A DNA stretch of 64,000 nucleotides from assembly GCF_003285015.1 (NCBI RefSeq), contig NZ_QMFB01000007.1, positions 1 to 64,000 of the forward strand, given 5' to 3'. The translations under genes were made by a program, and so were the position numbers. This document shows, one piece after another, positions 43,426-52,780 of this stretch. Source of the stretch: Paenibacillus contaminans (lineage in GTDB: Bacteria > Bacillota > Bacilli > Paenibacillales > NBRC-103111). Position 1 is the first letter of the stretch. Each line of letters starts with the position of its first letter. The notes beneath the pieces were generated by a model. It made no database searches, was not told where the DNA came from, and worked only from the letters and a program-made list of their open reading frames with translations.

Positions 43426-44463
43426 GTGGCGATCGACGATCTGATGAGGCTTGCTTATCAAAAACGGGCTTCGGACATACATATTACCGTCAATTCGCCG
43501 GTCATGCTTCGGATTGACGGCAAGCTTCGCCCGGTGGACGATCAGCCGCTTACGGCGCAGAAAACTTTGGATCTCGCGGATGAGCTTATGTCGGCCGAGC
43601 GGAAGAAAGTCTTCGCGGAGAGCGGGGATTTGGATTTTTCATACGGCATTCCCGAGTTATGCCGGTTCCGCGTGAACGTTTATCGTCAAAAAGGCAGCGT
43701 AGGCATGACGATCCGGTTGATACCGAACCGCATTCCGGATATGGAGTCGCTAGGGCTGCCGGCCATCGCGGAAGATATCGCCCAAAAGCCGCAGGGCCTG
43801 TTCCTCGTTACCGGGCCGACCGGCAGCGGGAAATCGTCGACGCTGGCGGCTATGCTCGACTATATCAATCGAAAGCGCAGCGATCATATTATCACCTTGG
43901 AGGATCCGATCGAGTTCGTTCATCCCCATAAGTCATGCATCGTGAATCAACGCGAAATCGGCGCCGATACGAGATCGTTCGCAAGCGGATTAAGAGCCGC
44001 GCTGCGTCAGGATCCCGATGTCATTCTGGTTGGCGAAATGCGCGATTTGGAGACGATTGGCACGGCCATTACGGCGGCGGAAACCGGGCATCTCGTTTTC
44101 GGAACCTTACATACGGCGGACGCCCCGCAAACGATCGACCGAATCATTGACGTATTTCCGCCGGAGTCGCAGCAGCAAATCCGCGTGCAGTTGTCATCCG
44201 TGCTTCTTGGCGTTATGGCGCAGCGGCTGCTGCCGAGAGCGGACGGCGGAGGCCGGGTGGCGGCGATCGAGGTGCTTGTAAATACGCCGGCTGTCGCCAA
44301 TCTTATCCGTTCCGAGAAGGTGCATCAAATTCGCTCCGCCATGCAAACGGGCAAAGCACAAGGCATGCAGACAATGGACAATGCGCTGCGCGAGCTGCTC
44401 CAGCAGCGAAAGATCAGCGTAGAATCCGCAAGGGAGGCCATGTTCGGGTTTAGCGAGCTTTAA
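43426..44463 (+). CDS. pilT: type IV pilus retraction ATPase PilT
   Basis: A 345-residue ATPase of PilT size. Walker A GPTGSGKSST, Asp box EDPIEFVH, Walker B GEMRDLETIGTAITAAETGH, His box GTLHTADAPQTIDRIIDVFP. It has no zinc-binding Cys motif, as expected for PilT. The C-terminal VANLIRSEKVHQI resembles the AIRNLIRE motif needed for retraction. GTG 43426 is chosen because AAAGGGTG lies 8 bases upstream and the conserved protein starts there. Presence of PilT means the pili can retract (twitching or DNA uptake). Confidence 0.94.
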   Translation: MAIDDLMRLAYQKRASDIHITVNSPVMLRIDGKLRPVDDQPLTAQKTLDLADELMSAERKKVFAESGDLDFSYGIPELCRFRVNVYRQKGSVGMTIRLIPNRIPDMESLGLPAIAEDIAQKPQGLFLVTGPTGSGKSSTLAAMLDYINRKRSDHIITLEDPIEFVHPHKSCIVNQREIGADTRSFASGLRAALRQDPDVILVGEMRDLETIGTAITAAETGHLVFGTLHTADAPQTIDRIIDVFPPESQQQIRVQLSSVLLGVMAQRLLPRADGGGRVAAIEVLVNTPAVANLIRSEKVHQIRSAMQTGKAQGMQTMDNALRELLQQRKISVESAREAMFGFSEL

Positions 44464-44540
44464 TAAGTCCTTATGCGGGTTTTTATGCAAGGCTGCTAAT
44501 GGACAGTAGTCGTAAACCAACAGGAAGCGAGGTTACGGAC

Positions 44541-45752
44541 ATGCCCAAGTTCCGGTATCGCGCAGTTGACGAGAAAGGCCGGGCATATAAAGGTCAACTC
44601 GAAGCCCAATCGTTTCAAGCGGCATCGGACGAGATTAAACGAAGAGGGCTTTGGCTAACCGAGCTTTACGATCAAGGAACAAGCTTGCTGCACAGAGAAA
44701 TCCGTTTCGGCGGTCCGAAGGTCAAAAATGAAGATTTTACAATCTTTTGTCGTCAGCTGGCTACATTGTACAAAGCGGGCGTCAATCTCGCCGAGGCCGT
44801 TCGTGTGCTCGGGCAGCAGACCGGCAGCAAAGCGTTCAAAAAAATATTGCTAGAAATTTCGGACGAGATGCAGCGCGGCATGATGTTTTCGGTTGCGGCA
44901 GCGGAATATCCGACGGTATTTTCCTCGATTTTCGTTAACATGATTCACGCCGGCGAGGCAAGCGGAAACCTGGACGAAATGTTGAACAGGCTGGCTGTGT
45001 TTTATGAGAAGGAGTATTACACACGGCAAAAAGTCAAGTCTGCAATGGTATACCCGGCAATTATGGGGGTTGTGACCGTTATTGTGGTCATCATTTTAAT
45101 GACCTTCGTCGTGCCGAAGCTGGTCGCTAATTTCGCTTCGATGGGCTTGGAGCTTCCATTGCCAACACGTATCATCATAGCGGTAAGCGAGTGGATGAAA
45201 GGTTATTGGTTTCTCGTGTTGGCCGGGCTGTTCGTTCCGCCGATTGCGTACAAGCTTATCGCAAGGACCGGACAGGGGAAATACCGGATCGACTACATAA
45301 AGCTGAAGCTGCCCGTTTTTGGCGTGCTGTGGCAAAAGCAGGCGCTCTCACGGTTCAGCCGAACGTTCAGCTCGCTGTTTTCGGCGGCGATTCCCATGAT
45401 GCAGATGATGTCGATCGTCTCGACGGTCGTCGGGAATGAAGTGATGGCCAAGCTGATCCGCGAATCGCGGGAAGGCGTTCGGGGCGGGGCCTCGATCACG
45501 GAGCCGCTTCGGGGTTCGTGGCTGTTTCCGCCGATGGTCGTGCAAATGCTTGCCGTCGGCGAACAGACGGGGGCGCTCGACACGATGCTTGAGAAGGTCG
45601 CGGACTTTTACGAAGCGGACGTCGATGCGATGGCCGATCGCCTGAAGGCGATGCTGGAGCCGATCATGATCGTTATCTTGGCCGTTATTGTCGGTACGAT
45701 CGTGTTGGCCGTCATGCTGCCGTCATTTAGGCTGATGGAAAACCTGCACTGA
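44541..45752 (+). CDS. pilC: type IV pilus inner membrane platform protein PilC
   Basis: A 403-residue T2SF protein. Two copies of the T2SSF domain (about 65-190 and 265-390) are visible; both begin with FxRxxxxLxxAG-like FCRQLATLYKAGVNLAEA and FSRTFSSLFSAAIPMMQ. Three membrane segments fit the family (around 165-190, 215-240, 370-395). ATG 44541 follows GCGAGG and starts the conserved PKFRYRAVDEKGR; the upstream ATG 44499 adds non-conserved residues. PilC links the ATPases to pilin extraction. Confidence 0.93.
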   Translation: MPKFRYRAVDEKGRAYKGQLEAQSFQAASDEIKRRGLWLTELYDQGTSLLHREIRFGGPKVKNEDFTIFCRQLATLYKAGVNLAEAVRVLGQQTGSKAFKKILLEISDEMQRGMMFSVAAAEYPTVFSSIFVNMIHAGEASGNLDEMLNRLAVFYEKEYYTRQKVKSAMVYPAIMGVVTVIVVIILMTFVVPKLVANFASMGLELPLPTRIIIAVSEWMKGYWFLVLAGLFVPPIAYKLIARTGQGKYRIDYIKLKLPVFGVLWQKQALSRFSRTFSSLFSAAIPMMQMMSIVSTVVGNEVMAKLIRESREGVRGGASITEPLRGSWLFPPMVVQMLAVGEQTGALDTMLEKVADFYEADVDAMADRLKAMLEPIMIVILAVIVGTIVLAVMLPSFRLMENLH

Positions 45753-45808
45753 TTTTGGTTTTAACGTCGTTAAAACATACATAATTTATTTTGCGAGGAG
45801 AGATTTTC

Positions 45809-46195
45809 ATGGCAATCATGAGCACCAAGCTGAAGCTGTTCAAAAATCAGAAAGGGATGACGCTGATTGAGCTGCTGGCCGTCGTCGTTATATTGGGGAT
45901 TTTGGCGGCGATAGCCGGAACAGTAATCGTAAAAAGCTTCGATAACGCTAAAAAGAATGCTGACGCGACGAGCATTAAAGTTATTACAGATGCTGCGCAA
46001 AGATATGTAATGGAAACAAATCCCAATGACAGTGCTTTGAGTTCTATTACTGTCACTAGTTTGGTTTCTGCGGGATACTTGCCATCGAAACCAGAGGCTA
46101 AAGAAGATAGCGCGAAACCGGCCTTTAAATTAACCGTTACAAAAAGCGGCGGGAACTACACCTTTGCAGTAGTTACCGATGCCACCGGAAACTGA
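45809..46195 (+). CDS. type IV major pilin candidate (PilA-like prepilin)
   Basis: A 128-residue prepilin. A 16-residue basic leader ends NQKG, then the mature N-terminus is MTLIELLAVVVILGILAAIAG, with the Glu5 and hydrophobic helix of class III signal peptides; cleavage and methylation by the peptidase encoded next. The globular C-terminal part is short and without Cys. ATG 45809 lies 6 bases after GAGGAGAG. Position between pilC and the peptidase suggests the main subunit, but this is inferred. Confidence 0.9.
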   Translation: MAIMSTKLKLFKNQKGMTLIELLAVVVILGILAAIAGTVIVKSFDNAKKNADATSIKVITDAAQRYVMETNPNDSALSSITVTSLVSAGYLPSKPEAKEDSAKPAFKLTVTKSGGNYTFAVVTDATGN

Positions 46196-46261
46196 TAGAC
46201 TCTCAAAGGTAACTCCGCCGAGTTACCTTTCTTACTCCGCAGGAAAGGAGCTGCCGCGAGC

Positions 46262-47080
46262 GTGCTTAGTGAGATTATTTCGTTTTATGCAGAACTGTTT
46301 GCCGGGCACCGGTGGCTGTTGGCCGCATTGGCTGCAGTTCTCGGTTTGCTTGTCGGCAGCTTTCTCAATGTGGCGGCGATAAGGCTGCCTGTCAAACGCT
46401 CGATCGTATATCCGCCGTCGCATTGCGCTAGCTGCAATCACCGGTTAAGCGTTATCGATCTTGTACCCGTTCTCAGTTATATCCTTCTTCGCGGCAAATG
46501 CCGTTATTGCGGCCGAAAAATTTCGCCTTATTACGCGGTAGGCGAGGCGGTGACCGCTGTTCTGTTCGCGGTTATCGCCTGGCAAACCGGATTTTTGGCA
46601 GATCTTGTCATCGGGCTGCTGATGGCAGCCGTGCTTATGACCGCCTCAATGAGCGATCTGTTTTATCGGCTCATTCCGGACAAGCTCGTGCTTTTCGGCA
46701 TTGTGACCGGCGGTTTGCTGCGCTTGTGGCATCATCCTTTGCCGCTTTGGAATTATGCGCTTGCCAGCTTTCTCGGCGGGGCGATCTTGTTCGCGCTCGC
46801 AATGCTCGCTTCGGCCTTGATGCGAAAAGAGGCGTTAGGCGGCGGCGATTTGAAGCTGTTCGCTTTTATCGGTATTATGCTCGGCATCAAGCTGACACTG
46901 CTTACCATCTTTGTATCCAGCCTGCTGGGTTCGATCATTGGCATCGCACTTATCGCGACCGGAAAAATGAAGCGTGATGCGTATATCCCGTTCGGTCCGT
47001 TCATCGGAGCGGCGGGGATACTCGTTTTTTTATGGGGCGAGCGCTGGATAAACTTGTATTTCTCGCTGATAACCAGCTGA
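46262..47080 (+). CDS. pilD: prepilin peptidase PilD/ComC
   Basis: A 272-residue aspartic protease of the membrane. The N-terminal domain carries the zinc site CASC ... CRYC with the intervening LVPVLSYILLRGK typical of bifunctional peptidase/N-methylase enzymes. The catalytic Asp residues sit in MSDLFYRLIPD and GGGDLKLFAFIG. Seven or eight membrane segments are evident. GTG start after AAAGGAG. It processes the prepilins of this operon. Confidence 0.95.
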   Translation: MLSEIISFYAELFAGHRWLLAALAAVLGLLVGSFLNVAAIRLPVKRSIVYPPSHCASCNHRLSVIDLVPVLSYILLRGKCRYCGRKISPYYAVGEAVTAVLFAVIAWQTGFLADLVIGLLMAAVLMTASMSDLFYRLIPDKLVLFGIVTGGLLRLWHHPLPLWNYALASFLGGAILFALAMLASALMRKEALGGGDLKLFAFIGIMLGIKLTLLTIFVSSLLGSIIGIALIATGKMKRDAYIPFGPFIGAAGILVFLWGERWINLYFSLITS

Positions 47081-47119
47081 CGTTTTCAAAAGAAAAAACG
47101 CGCAAAGGAGACTGCGGCG

Positions 47120-48331
47120 ATGTCACTATCCGATATGTTCAGCAAAGTATTGCCGGGACGCAGCTCCTTGGGTTTGGAAATAACGGATACGTCCGTGAAA
47201 ATCGTTGAACTGACCGAACCTGGAAGCGAACGGCCGGTTGTCCGTGCAGCGGCAATCGAGCGGCTGCCGGCGGGTGTCGTCGAAGAGGGGAGAATAATGA
47301 AGCCGACTGCCGTCATCGAGGCGCTTCAAACGTTACTTCGACATGCGGCAATCAAGACGAAGCGGGTTCATCTGATCGCTCCGAGCCAAATGCTGATGGT
47401 TCGTTTTTTGCAAATGCCGGATCTGCCTCAAAAGGAGTTGGCGAAGGTCATCGATTTTGATGTAAAGCATAATCTCCACTTGCCTTTTGAAAACCCGTAT
47501 TATGACTTCATGAAGCTAAACGGAACGAATGAGAAGGGCTTCAAAGGAACCAAAGCGGTACTGCCGAAAATAAACGGCAATCAGCAGTCGGTAAATGAAG
47601 CTGCGGCTGCGTCGGAGAATGGAAACAACCGTTATACGAAGCAGGGCTCTTCCGCTTTATTCGAAGATTTCGAGCAAGGGGCGACTCTAGAAGAAGAAAG
47701 CCGATTTCCGCAATGCGACGTCATGCTTGTTGCAGCTTCCAAAGAACTGATTGACGATTATCGGGGAGCTGTCGAAGCGGCCGGTTTAAAGCCGATTACC
47801 ATGGAGTTCAAGGCGCTGTCGCTTTTCCGCTTGATAGAACGCGAAGATTCGGCTTCACGAACGCAAACGCTGCTTATCCTTGATATTAACGAAACGGCTT
47901 CGGATATTAGCATTTTTCACGAGGGACAGCTGAAAATAACGCGCAGCGTCCCCGTATCTTTTGCCTCCGGGCGGGAGCCTCATCCATCGGTTCAAGCCGG
48001 GCGCTCCGTTGAGCGGTTTGCCGAATTCGATTATCGGCCTGCGGTTGACGATATCGGGTCAGTAGCCGAAGAACTCGTACATGAGCTTGAACGGTTGATG
48101 AATTTTTACCGGTACACATTGAATAACCGTACGCAGGAATTCGGCTCGTTATTCGTATCGGGCGATGTAGAGGGCCTCGAAACAATATGCGTTCTGCTGG
48201 CCGAACGTTTCTCGCAGAAGGTTACCCCGATCGTACCGAGCTCGTTACGCCTCGCTCACCCGCAGCTTCAGGAGCCATTGCTGCGCTGTGCCGTACCGCT
48301 GGGTTTGGCGCTTAGGAGGGGTGGAACTTGA
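47120..48331 (+). CDS. pilM: type IV pilus assembly protein PilM
   Basis: A 403-residue actin-like cytoplasmic protein. SLGLEITDTSVKIVELTE is the first phosphate-binding segment; LLILDINETASDISIF the second; LFVSGDVEGLETI the adenosine site. PilM binds the N-terminus of PilN and forms the cytoplasmic ring of the alignment complex. A ~50-residue low-complexity insert lies around residue 150-195. ATG follows AAAGGAGA. Its stop overlaps the TTG start of pilN (TTGA). Confidence 0.9.
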   Translation: MSLSDMFSKVLPGRSSLGLEITDTSVKIVELTEPGSERPVVRAAAIERLPAGVVEEGRIMKPTAVIEALQTLLRHAAIKTKRVHLIAPSQMLMVRFLQMPDLPQKELAKVIDFDVKHNLHLPFENPYYDFMKLNGTNEKGFKGTKAVLPKINGNQQSVNEAAAASENGNNRYTKQGSSALFEDFEQGATLEEESRFPQCDVMLVAASKELIDDYRGAVEAAGLKPITMEFKALSLFRLIEREDSASRTQTLLILDINETASDISIFHEGQLKITRSVPVSFASGREPHPSVQAGRSVERFAEFDYRPAVDDIGSVAEELVHELERLMNFYRYTLNNRTQEFGSLFVSGDVEGLETICVLLAERFSQKVTPIVPSSLRLAHPQLQEPLLRCAVPLGLALRRGGT

Positions 48332-48918
48332 GATCGATCAACCTTTTGCCGCGAATTCCGCTCGCTCAAAAGCTGTTCGTTCCGCTGGTGGCGGGATCGA
48401 TCGTTTTATTCGGCTTGGCGGGTACGGCGATCGCTTATTATCATTATGTGATTCAAGCGGAAATCGAAGACCAGAAGCGGGAGATTGCCGAGTTGGATAA
48501 GCAAATTGTCCGCCTGGCTGCGGAGCGTCAGCCCGATGCCGCTACGCAAACCTTTAAAATGCTGACGGAGGAATCGCGGAAGCTTGCAGAAGAAAGGCGC
48601 GATTGGCGGGAGGTTGCGGAGCAACTGACTTTCCCGATGCCGGCCTCCTCGCGATTGACGGATTTGGCGGTCAAGGAGGATAAGCTCACCGTAAAGCTGG
48701 AATTTGCCGACATGAAGCCGGCTGCCGCATATGTGCTTGCCTTGCAGAAACGAAACTTCTTTGAATCCGTGTCGATCAAAACGGCGGAAAACGTCTTGGC
48801 GCCGCTCGCACCATCGACTCCTTCGGCCGACTCCGCGTCGGCAACATCCGTTCAATCTGCCGGAATAGCGCTGCTTTCTTTGGATATTACATTGAAACCG
48901 GCAAAGATTAGTAAGTAG
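48328..48918 (+). CDS. pilN: type IV pilus assembly protein PilN
   Basis: A 196-residue bitopic protein. It begins MRSINLLPRIP, the INLLP motif that docks into PilM, followed by a membrane segment at about 19-41, a short coiled coil (EIEDQKREIAELDKQIVRL) and a ferredoxin-like outer domain. TTG start at the pilM stop, with AGGAGGGG upstream. Partner of PilM and PilO. Confidence 0.9.
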   Translation: MRSINLLPRIPLAQKLFVPLVAGSIVLFGLAGTAIAYYHYVIQAEIEDQKREIAELDKQIVRLAAERQPDAATQTFKMLTEESRKLAEERRDWREVAEQLTFPMPASSRLTDLAVKEDKLTVKLEFADMKPAAAYVLALQKRNFFESVSIKTAENVLAPLAPSTPSADSASATSVQSAGIALLSLDITLKPAKISK

Positions 48919-48922
48919 GTGA

Positions 48923-49678
48923 ATGATGGAACGACAAAGCTTTCGGAAAGAAGCGATTGCGAAGCTCCGTAAACCCGCGTCTATTATAGCGTGGATAGCG
49001 ATAATCGGCTTTACGGTCAATATGCTGCTTTTCTTCTTAGTTGCGGTGCCGGATTGGAATGCGAAGGAAACGCTCCGGATGGAAGCGGAACAAAAGCGAA
49101 AGCTGGCTCAAGACTGGCTGAAACGTCCGCTTCCCGATCAAACAACCCGGGACGATTATCAAAAGCTGTATGCACAAGTTCCATCTCATTCGGATTCGGC
49201 GGGTTTCCTGCTGCAGCTCAAGGAATTGGAGCAGGCGACAGGCGTTGCGTTGACGACTGTATCCTTTGCCGGCGGAGAAGGGCAGTCCGTAATCGGTCCG
49301 GATTCGGCAGCTTCGAAAGGGCAAACCGGCATCCAGCCTTCGCCAACTCCCGCCACCCAGCAAACCGCCGGCAATGGCGGAGCTGCGGGGGATAAATCGG
49401 CAAGCCAAATACAAGAGGAAGCGGTGTCGCTGAGCGTAGAGGGAACATACGGACAGGCGATCGATTTTCTGGACCGGCTGCGGCTGATAGATCGAATCGT
49501 TACTGTGCGCGAGTGGCGTTTGCAAGGAGGCGCGGTCTCATCCGCCTTGGAATTATCCGGTCAAATGCAAGAGAATATAGGTGTAGCTCAAACGGTTTCG
49601 ATGTCCATCAAACTTGTTATTTATTACTCAAAGTTAACGGAGCAATGGATGTTGCCGCCGGCAGCCGGACAGCCGTAA
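48923..49678 (+). CDS. pilO: type IV pilus assembly protein PilO
   Basis: A 251-residue bitopic protein: membrane segment at about 18-37, a helical stretch, then a flexible Pro/Gln/Gly-rich insert around 135-165, and a C-terminal ferredoxin-like domain (VEGTYGQAIDFLDRLRLIDRIVTV). This matches PilO, which pairs with PilN outside the membrane. The family is weakly conserved; position directly after pilN supports the call. The operon's plus-strand run stops here at a bidirectional terminator. Confidence 0.85.
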   Translation: MMERQSFRKEAIAKLRKPASIIAWIAIIGFTVNMLLFFLVAVPDWNAKETLRMEAEQKRKLAQDWLKRPLPDQTTRDDYQKLYAQVPSHSDSAGFLLQLKELEQATGVALTTVSFAGGEGQSVIGPDSAASKGQTGIQPSPTPATQQTAGNGGAAGDKSASQIQEEAVSLSVEGTYGQAIDFLDRLRLIDRIVTVREWRLQGGAVSSALELSGQMQENIGVAQTVSMSIKLVIYYSKLTEQWMLPPAAGQP

Positions 49679-49771
49679 AGGGCTCGATCTAGGCCGCACG
49701 AGGTTTGACCGCCGACGTGTGACCGAGCACCGCGCGCCGGAAGGCGTGCGCGATGCGGACTGAGGTCATAC

Positions 49772-49822
49772 AAAAAAATCCCCGTACGAACGCTTCATGG
49801 AAGTCGGTCGCGGGGAGTTTTT
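49772..49822. terminator. bidirectional terminator between pilO and the inverted pilX-like gene
   Basis: TCCCCG and CGGGGA pair across a 26-base loop that can also pair internally; GTTTTTG follows on plus, ATTTTTTTG on minus. The 207-base gap 49679-49885 otherwise contains GC-rich DNA with no gene seen. Confidence 0.85.
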
Positions 49823-49885
49823 GTAAGCTGAAGAGAAATGCCGATACCCAGGTTGACTGTAGGCCTGTACCCTTACTTGAATAGG

Positions 49886-51676
49886 TTATTTTGAGGACCA
49901 GCCGTTGAAATCGATCGTAGGCTCGCCGCCGCCGCTGCCGTCAGGCGGGGCGTATTTGATGATGACGCCGCCTTGCGGCTTCCAGCTTGAGGTCAAATGG
50001 ATTTGCTTGCCTGTTGTGATACCGCCGACATGAGCCGTCCCGTAGCCGTTATCCAGGTTGCCCCATGTAATTTTGTCGATCGAGCCGACGAAGCTCCCGA
50101 CGTTCAGTTTGTTCATCGGCGGGAAATCGATTTTGTTCGTTGACAGAATCGTGCCGCCGACGTAAAGACTGCTGACTTGCTTGCCGCGAAAATCGAAGCC
50201 GGTGCTGCCGTTCTTGCTGCCGGCCAGCAAGGAATCGCCTACACTTAGCTTATTTATCCCATAAAAGCCGAGCGTACCCGGGGCGAAAATCGAACCCCCT
50301 ACAGCGGCGTCGGTAATGTTATCGCCGAATTGAACATTTTGCGCGCCGCTTATGCTTCCGGCCACGTTCATACGGCTGATCGTAGCAAAAGAAATATTGC
50401 TTCCTCCGATAATCGAACCGTTCGGCAAATCCATCTCGGCAATGTTGCCGCTAATACCGATGGACCCGTTGGCGCTTAAGCTGCTGCCTACTCGGAGCTT
50501 CGATATATTCGCAAAAGAGATGTCGCCGCCGGCGACGATCGACTTCCCGATAGAGCCTTCACCGAGCGATCCGGAAACGGTTATATTTTTTTGGCTGCTG
50601 ATCGTATCGGCGACGGTTAGCTTATTCAGGTTGCTGAACGATATCCCTTTCTCGGCAATGATCGACTTTCCGACGGTCAATCCTTTGTCGCTGTCGTTGA
50701 TTCCGTTGAAAGAAATGGCGTCTTGGCTGCTGATCGAGCCTCCGATCTCAACAACGCTTGAGCTGTTGAAGCTGATCGTTTTGCCGGCGATCATATTTCC
50801 GGTCACCTTCAATTTATTGAGGTAGCTGTTGAAAGTGATGCTGCCGCCGACTATGAGGTTTCCGTTAATCTCCAACTCGTTTCCGCCGAATGTAAAATCA
50901 TCCCCGGCGACGATATCGCCATTAACGACCAAGCGATTCAAGCCGCTTGAAATTTTGCCTGAATAGAGGGCTGAAGCATGTGGCGTTGCGTTAATCGTAT
51001 AATTGCCGGCCGCTAACTGATAATTGCCGAGCGGAACGCTTTGCGGCTGCAGCGGAGTCAAGGGAAGCGGGCGAGTCGCCATTTTGCTTTCATAATAGTC
51101 AAGGAACAGTGCTTTGTATTCGTTAAAGGCCAGGCTTTTGTCGACTTGAGGCTTCGAACCGTCTTCCGTAAGAAAGACGTCATTGCTCCCGTGCGTGGGC
51201 GGATCGTCGCTTGCTACGATATCTTTGCCGAAAATGGCACCCGCTGCGTTGTTCGTTCCGGGCACTAGCTTAAAGCGCAGGGTGACGGCCTTTTCCTTCG
51301 CAAGCTTGTCGGCTCCGACACTGCGTGTCGATGTGAGTGTATAAGCATAACTCTCCCCGGGAACTGCGCCGAAGGTCAAGCGCGGCTTGTGATCGAGCGT
51401 CAACGGTTTCGTATTGAAATCGGCGATGAAAGCGTCAATTTGCGTTTGCTCCAGGCTCAGCTTTTGCTTTACGACGGATTCCTTCAGCGCCCTCATGGTG
51501 ATCGCCGCACCCGATTCGGCCGCGTAATTGGCTGCCTCGATGTTTTCTCCTTTGATGGAGTTGGCATGGCCTTGCATGGCGACGGTCAACAGCGATACGG
51601 ATAAGATCGAAACGAGAAAGACAAGAAAGAGCGCAAGCAGCAGGGAGGAGCCGCGTTCGTTAAGATGGCGTTTCAA
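49886..51676 (-). CDS. PilX-like protein with long beta-solenoid repeat domain
   Basis: A 596-residue protein on the opposite strand to the pilus operon. The N-terminus MKRHLNERGSSLLLALFLVF then LVSILSVSLLTVAM is a PilX-type prepilin-like start (Gly-Ser, long hydrophobic helix, no Glu5). After ~200 residues, about 15 imperfect repeats of 19-25 residues run from about 225 to 560, each with a pattern like 'NKLxVxGxIxxxxxIxF', predicting a right-handed beta solenoid as in bactofilin-type polymer-forming proteins. TTG start after GGAAGGAAGG. It could be a pilus tip or a scaffold. Divergent from the two prepilins at 51738. Confidence 0.8.
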   Translation of the reverse strand: MKRHLNERGSSLLLALFLVFLVSILSVSLLTVAMQGHANSIKGENIEAANYAAESGAAITMRALKESVVKQKLSLEQTQIDAFIADFNTKPLTLDHKPRLTFGAVPGESYAYTLTSTRSVGADKLAKEKAVTLRFKLVPGTNNAAGAIFGKDIVASDDPPTHGSNDVFLTEDGSKPQVDKSLAFNEYKALFLDYYESKMATRPLPLTPLQPQSVPLGNYQLAAGNYTINATPHASALYSGKISSGLNRLVVNGDIVAGDDFTFGGNELEINGNLIVGGSITFNSYLNKLKVTGNMIAGKTISFNSSSVVEIGGSISSQDAISFNGINDSDKGLTVGKSIIAEKGISFSNLNKLTVADTISSQKNITVSGSLGEGSIGKSIVAGGDISFANISKLRVGSSLSANGSIGISGNIAEMDLPNGSIIGGSNISFATISRMNVAGSISGAQNVQFGDNITDAAVGGSIFAPGTLGFYGINKLSVGDSLLAGSKNGSTGFDFRGKQVSSLYVGGTILSTNKIDFPPMNKLNVGSFVGSIDKITWGNLDNGYGTAHVGGITTGKQIHLTSSWKPQGGVIIKYAPPDGSGGGEPTIDFNGWSSK

Positions 51677-51737
51677 CTGGCAGCCTTCCTTCCGTTATGG
51701 TAATCAGCTAAAGTTTCTATGTAAGGATGTGATCGTT

Positions 51738-52244
51738 TTGAAAGTAAAGTCGGAGAAAGGCGTCACGCTGATCGAACTGCTCGTATCCATCGTGCTCGTC
51801 GCCATGATCGTCTTGTCCGTTTCGTATTTGTTTACGAAATTATACGAGAATTCTTATCGGGAAGAGAAGAAGGACGTATCGGTCAATATTGCGAGAACCA
51901 TCATGGAGGAACTGAAGCAGAAGCTCCGAACGACAGAAGGTAGTATTGTCGTATATGGCCAGCAAGTATCGATTGCGAGCTTGAGGACGAACCCGGCACC
52001 GGGAACGGCCGCTCTCCCGTCGCCGCCCGTGATCGCTTACCCTTCCGCTTCGGACAAGCAGTACGAGATCGCCATAAGCGCCATGCCTTTCGACGAACAG
52101 ACGTATCCCATAACGGACGCGAAAAATAAAAGCTATACGTTCAAGCTCGGCGAATTTTTCTCGCTCATACAGGTGGAAGTCAAGCAGCTTTCGATGAATA
52201 CGAGCTATAAAGTACAAAGCTACATCGAGATCAAAGGTGATTAA
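51738..52244 (+). CDS. minor prepilin, PilV/PulJ-like
   Basis: A 168-residue prepilin. Leader MKVKSEKG (8 residues) then VTLIELLVSIVLVAMIVLSV with Glu5 at the expected site. TTG 51738 with AAGGATG upstream is the likely start; the longer frame upstream runs through the inverted gene's 5' end and is not real. A Pro-rich loop lies near residue 100. Overlaps or abuts the next prepilin. Confidence 0.88.
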   Translation: MKVKSEKGVTLIELLVSIVLVAMIVLSVSYLFTKLYENSYREEKKDVSVNIARTIMEELKQKLRTTEGSIVVYGQQVSIASLRTNPAPGTAALPSPPVIAYPSASDKQYEIAISAMPFDEQTYPITDAKNKSYTFKLGEFFSLIQVEVKQLSMNTSYKVQSYIEIKGD

Positions 52245-52245
52245 G

Positions 52246-52743
52246 ATGATCAAGTCGCAAAAAGGCGTCACATTAATTGAACTTCTGGCTGCAATTACAA
52301 TTATGGCGTTCGTCATCGGCCTTATTACAACGCTTATATATCAGAGCAATCTCGGTTACAAAACGATAACGTCGCGGGAGTTCGTACAGGAACGCTCTCG
52401 TATGTTTACCGAGCATCTCGTAAATGAAATCCGCTCCAAGCCGTATGTTATAAGTCAGCCTGCCTCATCGGAAAATGAGCCGGTTTTGCTCGCTTTGGAC
52501 GATCAAGCTGCCGACGAGCATATTCGTTACTTGTATGATGCCGCGGCGCGTACCATTTCCGTAGAGAAACGGAAGGGTGCGAACACGTCTGTGTTCAGGC
52601 TGACCGATCAAATAGCGAATGCCGCCAACGAGAAGATTGTGACGGTGTCGGGCGCCAAAATAGACGTACACCTTAAATTTCGGCTATCGAATACGAAAAT
52701 GCAGGAGTATAAGACGACCGTTTATATTCCATCATGGAAATAA
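52246..52743 (+). CDS. minor prepilin, PilW-like
   Basis: A 165-residue prepilin with leader MIKSQKG and mature start VTLIELLAAITIMAFVIGLI, Glu5 kept. ATG 52246 follows AAAGGTGA (6 bases); a GTG at 52237 overlapping the previous gene is an alternative. Minor pilins of this sort prime pilus assembly in Firmicutes. Last gene of the pilus cluster. Confidence 0.88.
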   Translation: MIKSQKGVTLIELLAAITIMAFVIGLITTLIYQSNLGYKTITSREFVQERSRMFTEHLVNEIRSKPYVISQPASSENEPVLLALDDQAADEHIRYLYDAAARTISVEKRKGANTSVFRLTDQIANAANEKIVTVSGAKIDVHLKFRLSNTKMQEYKTTVYIPSWK

Positions 52744-52780
52744 AACTCCTGCGATTATACCATGCTTTCGACATCGTTCG

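Noticed and set aside
50352..50825. 157-codon plus-strand frame inside the PilX-like gene
   Set aside because: It mirrors the repeat structure of the minus-strand gene and has no own start signal.
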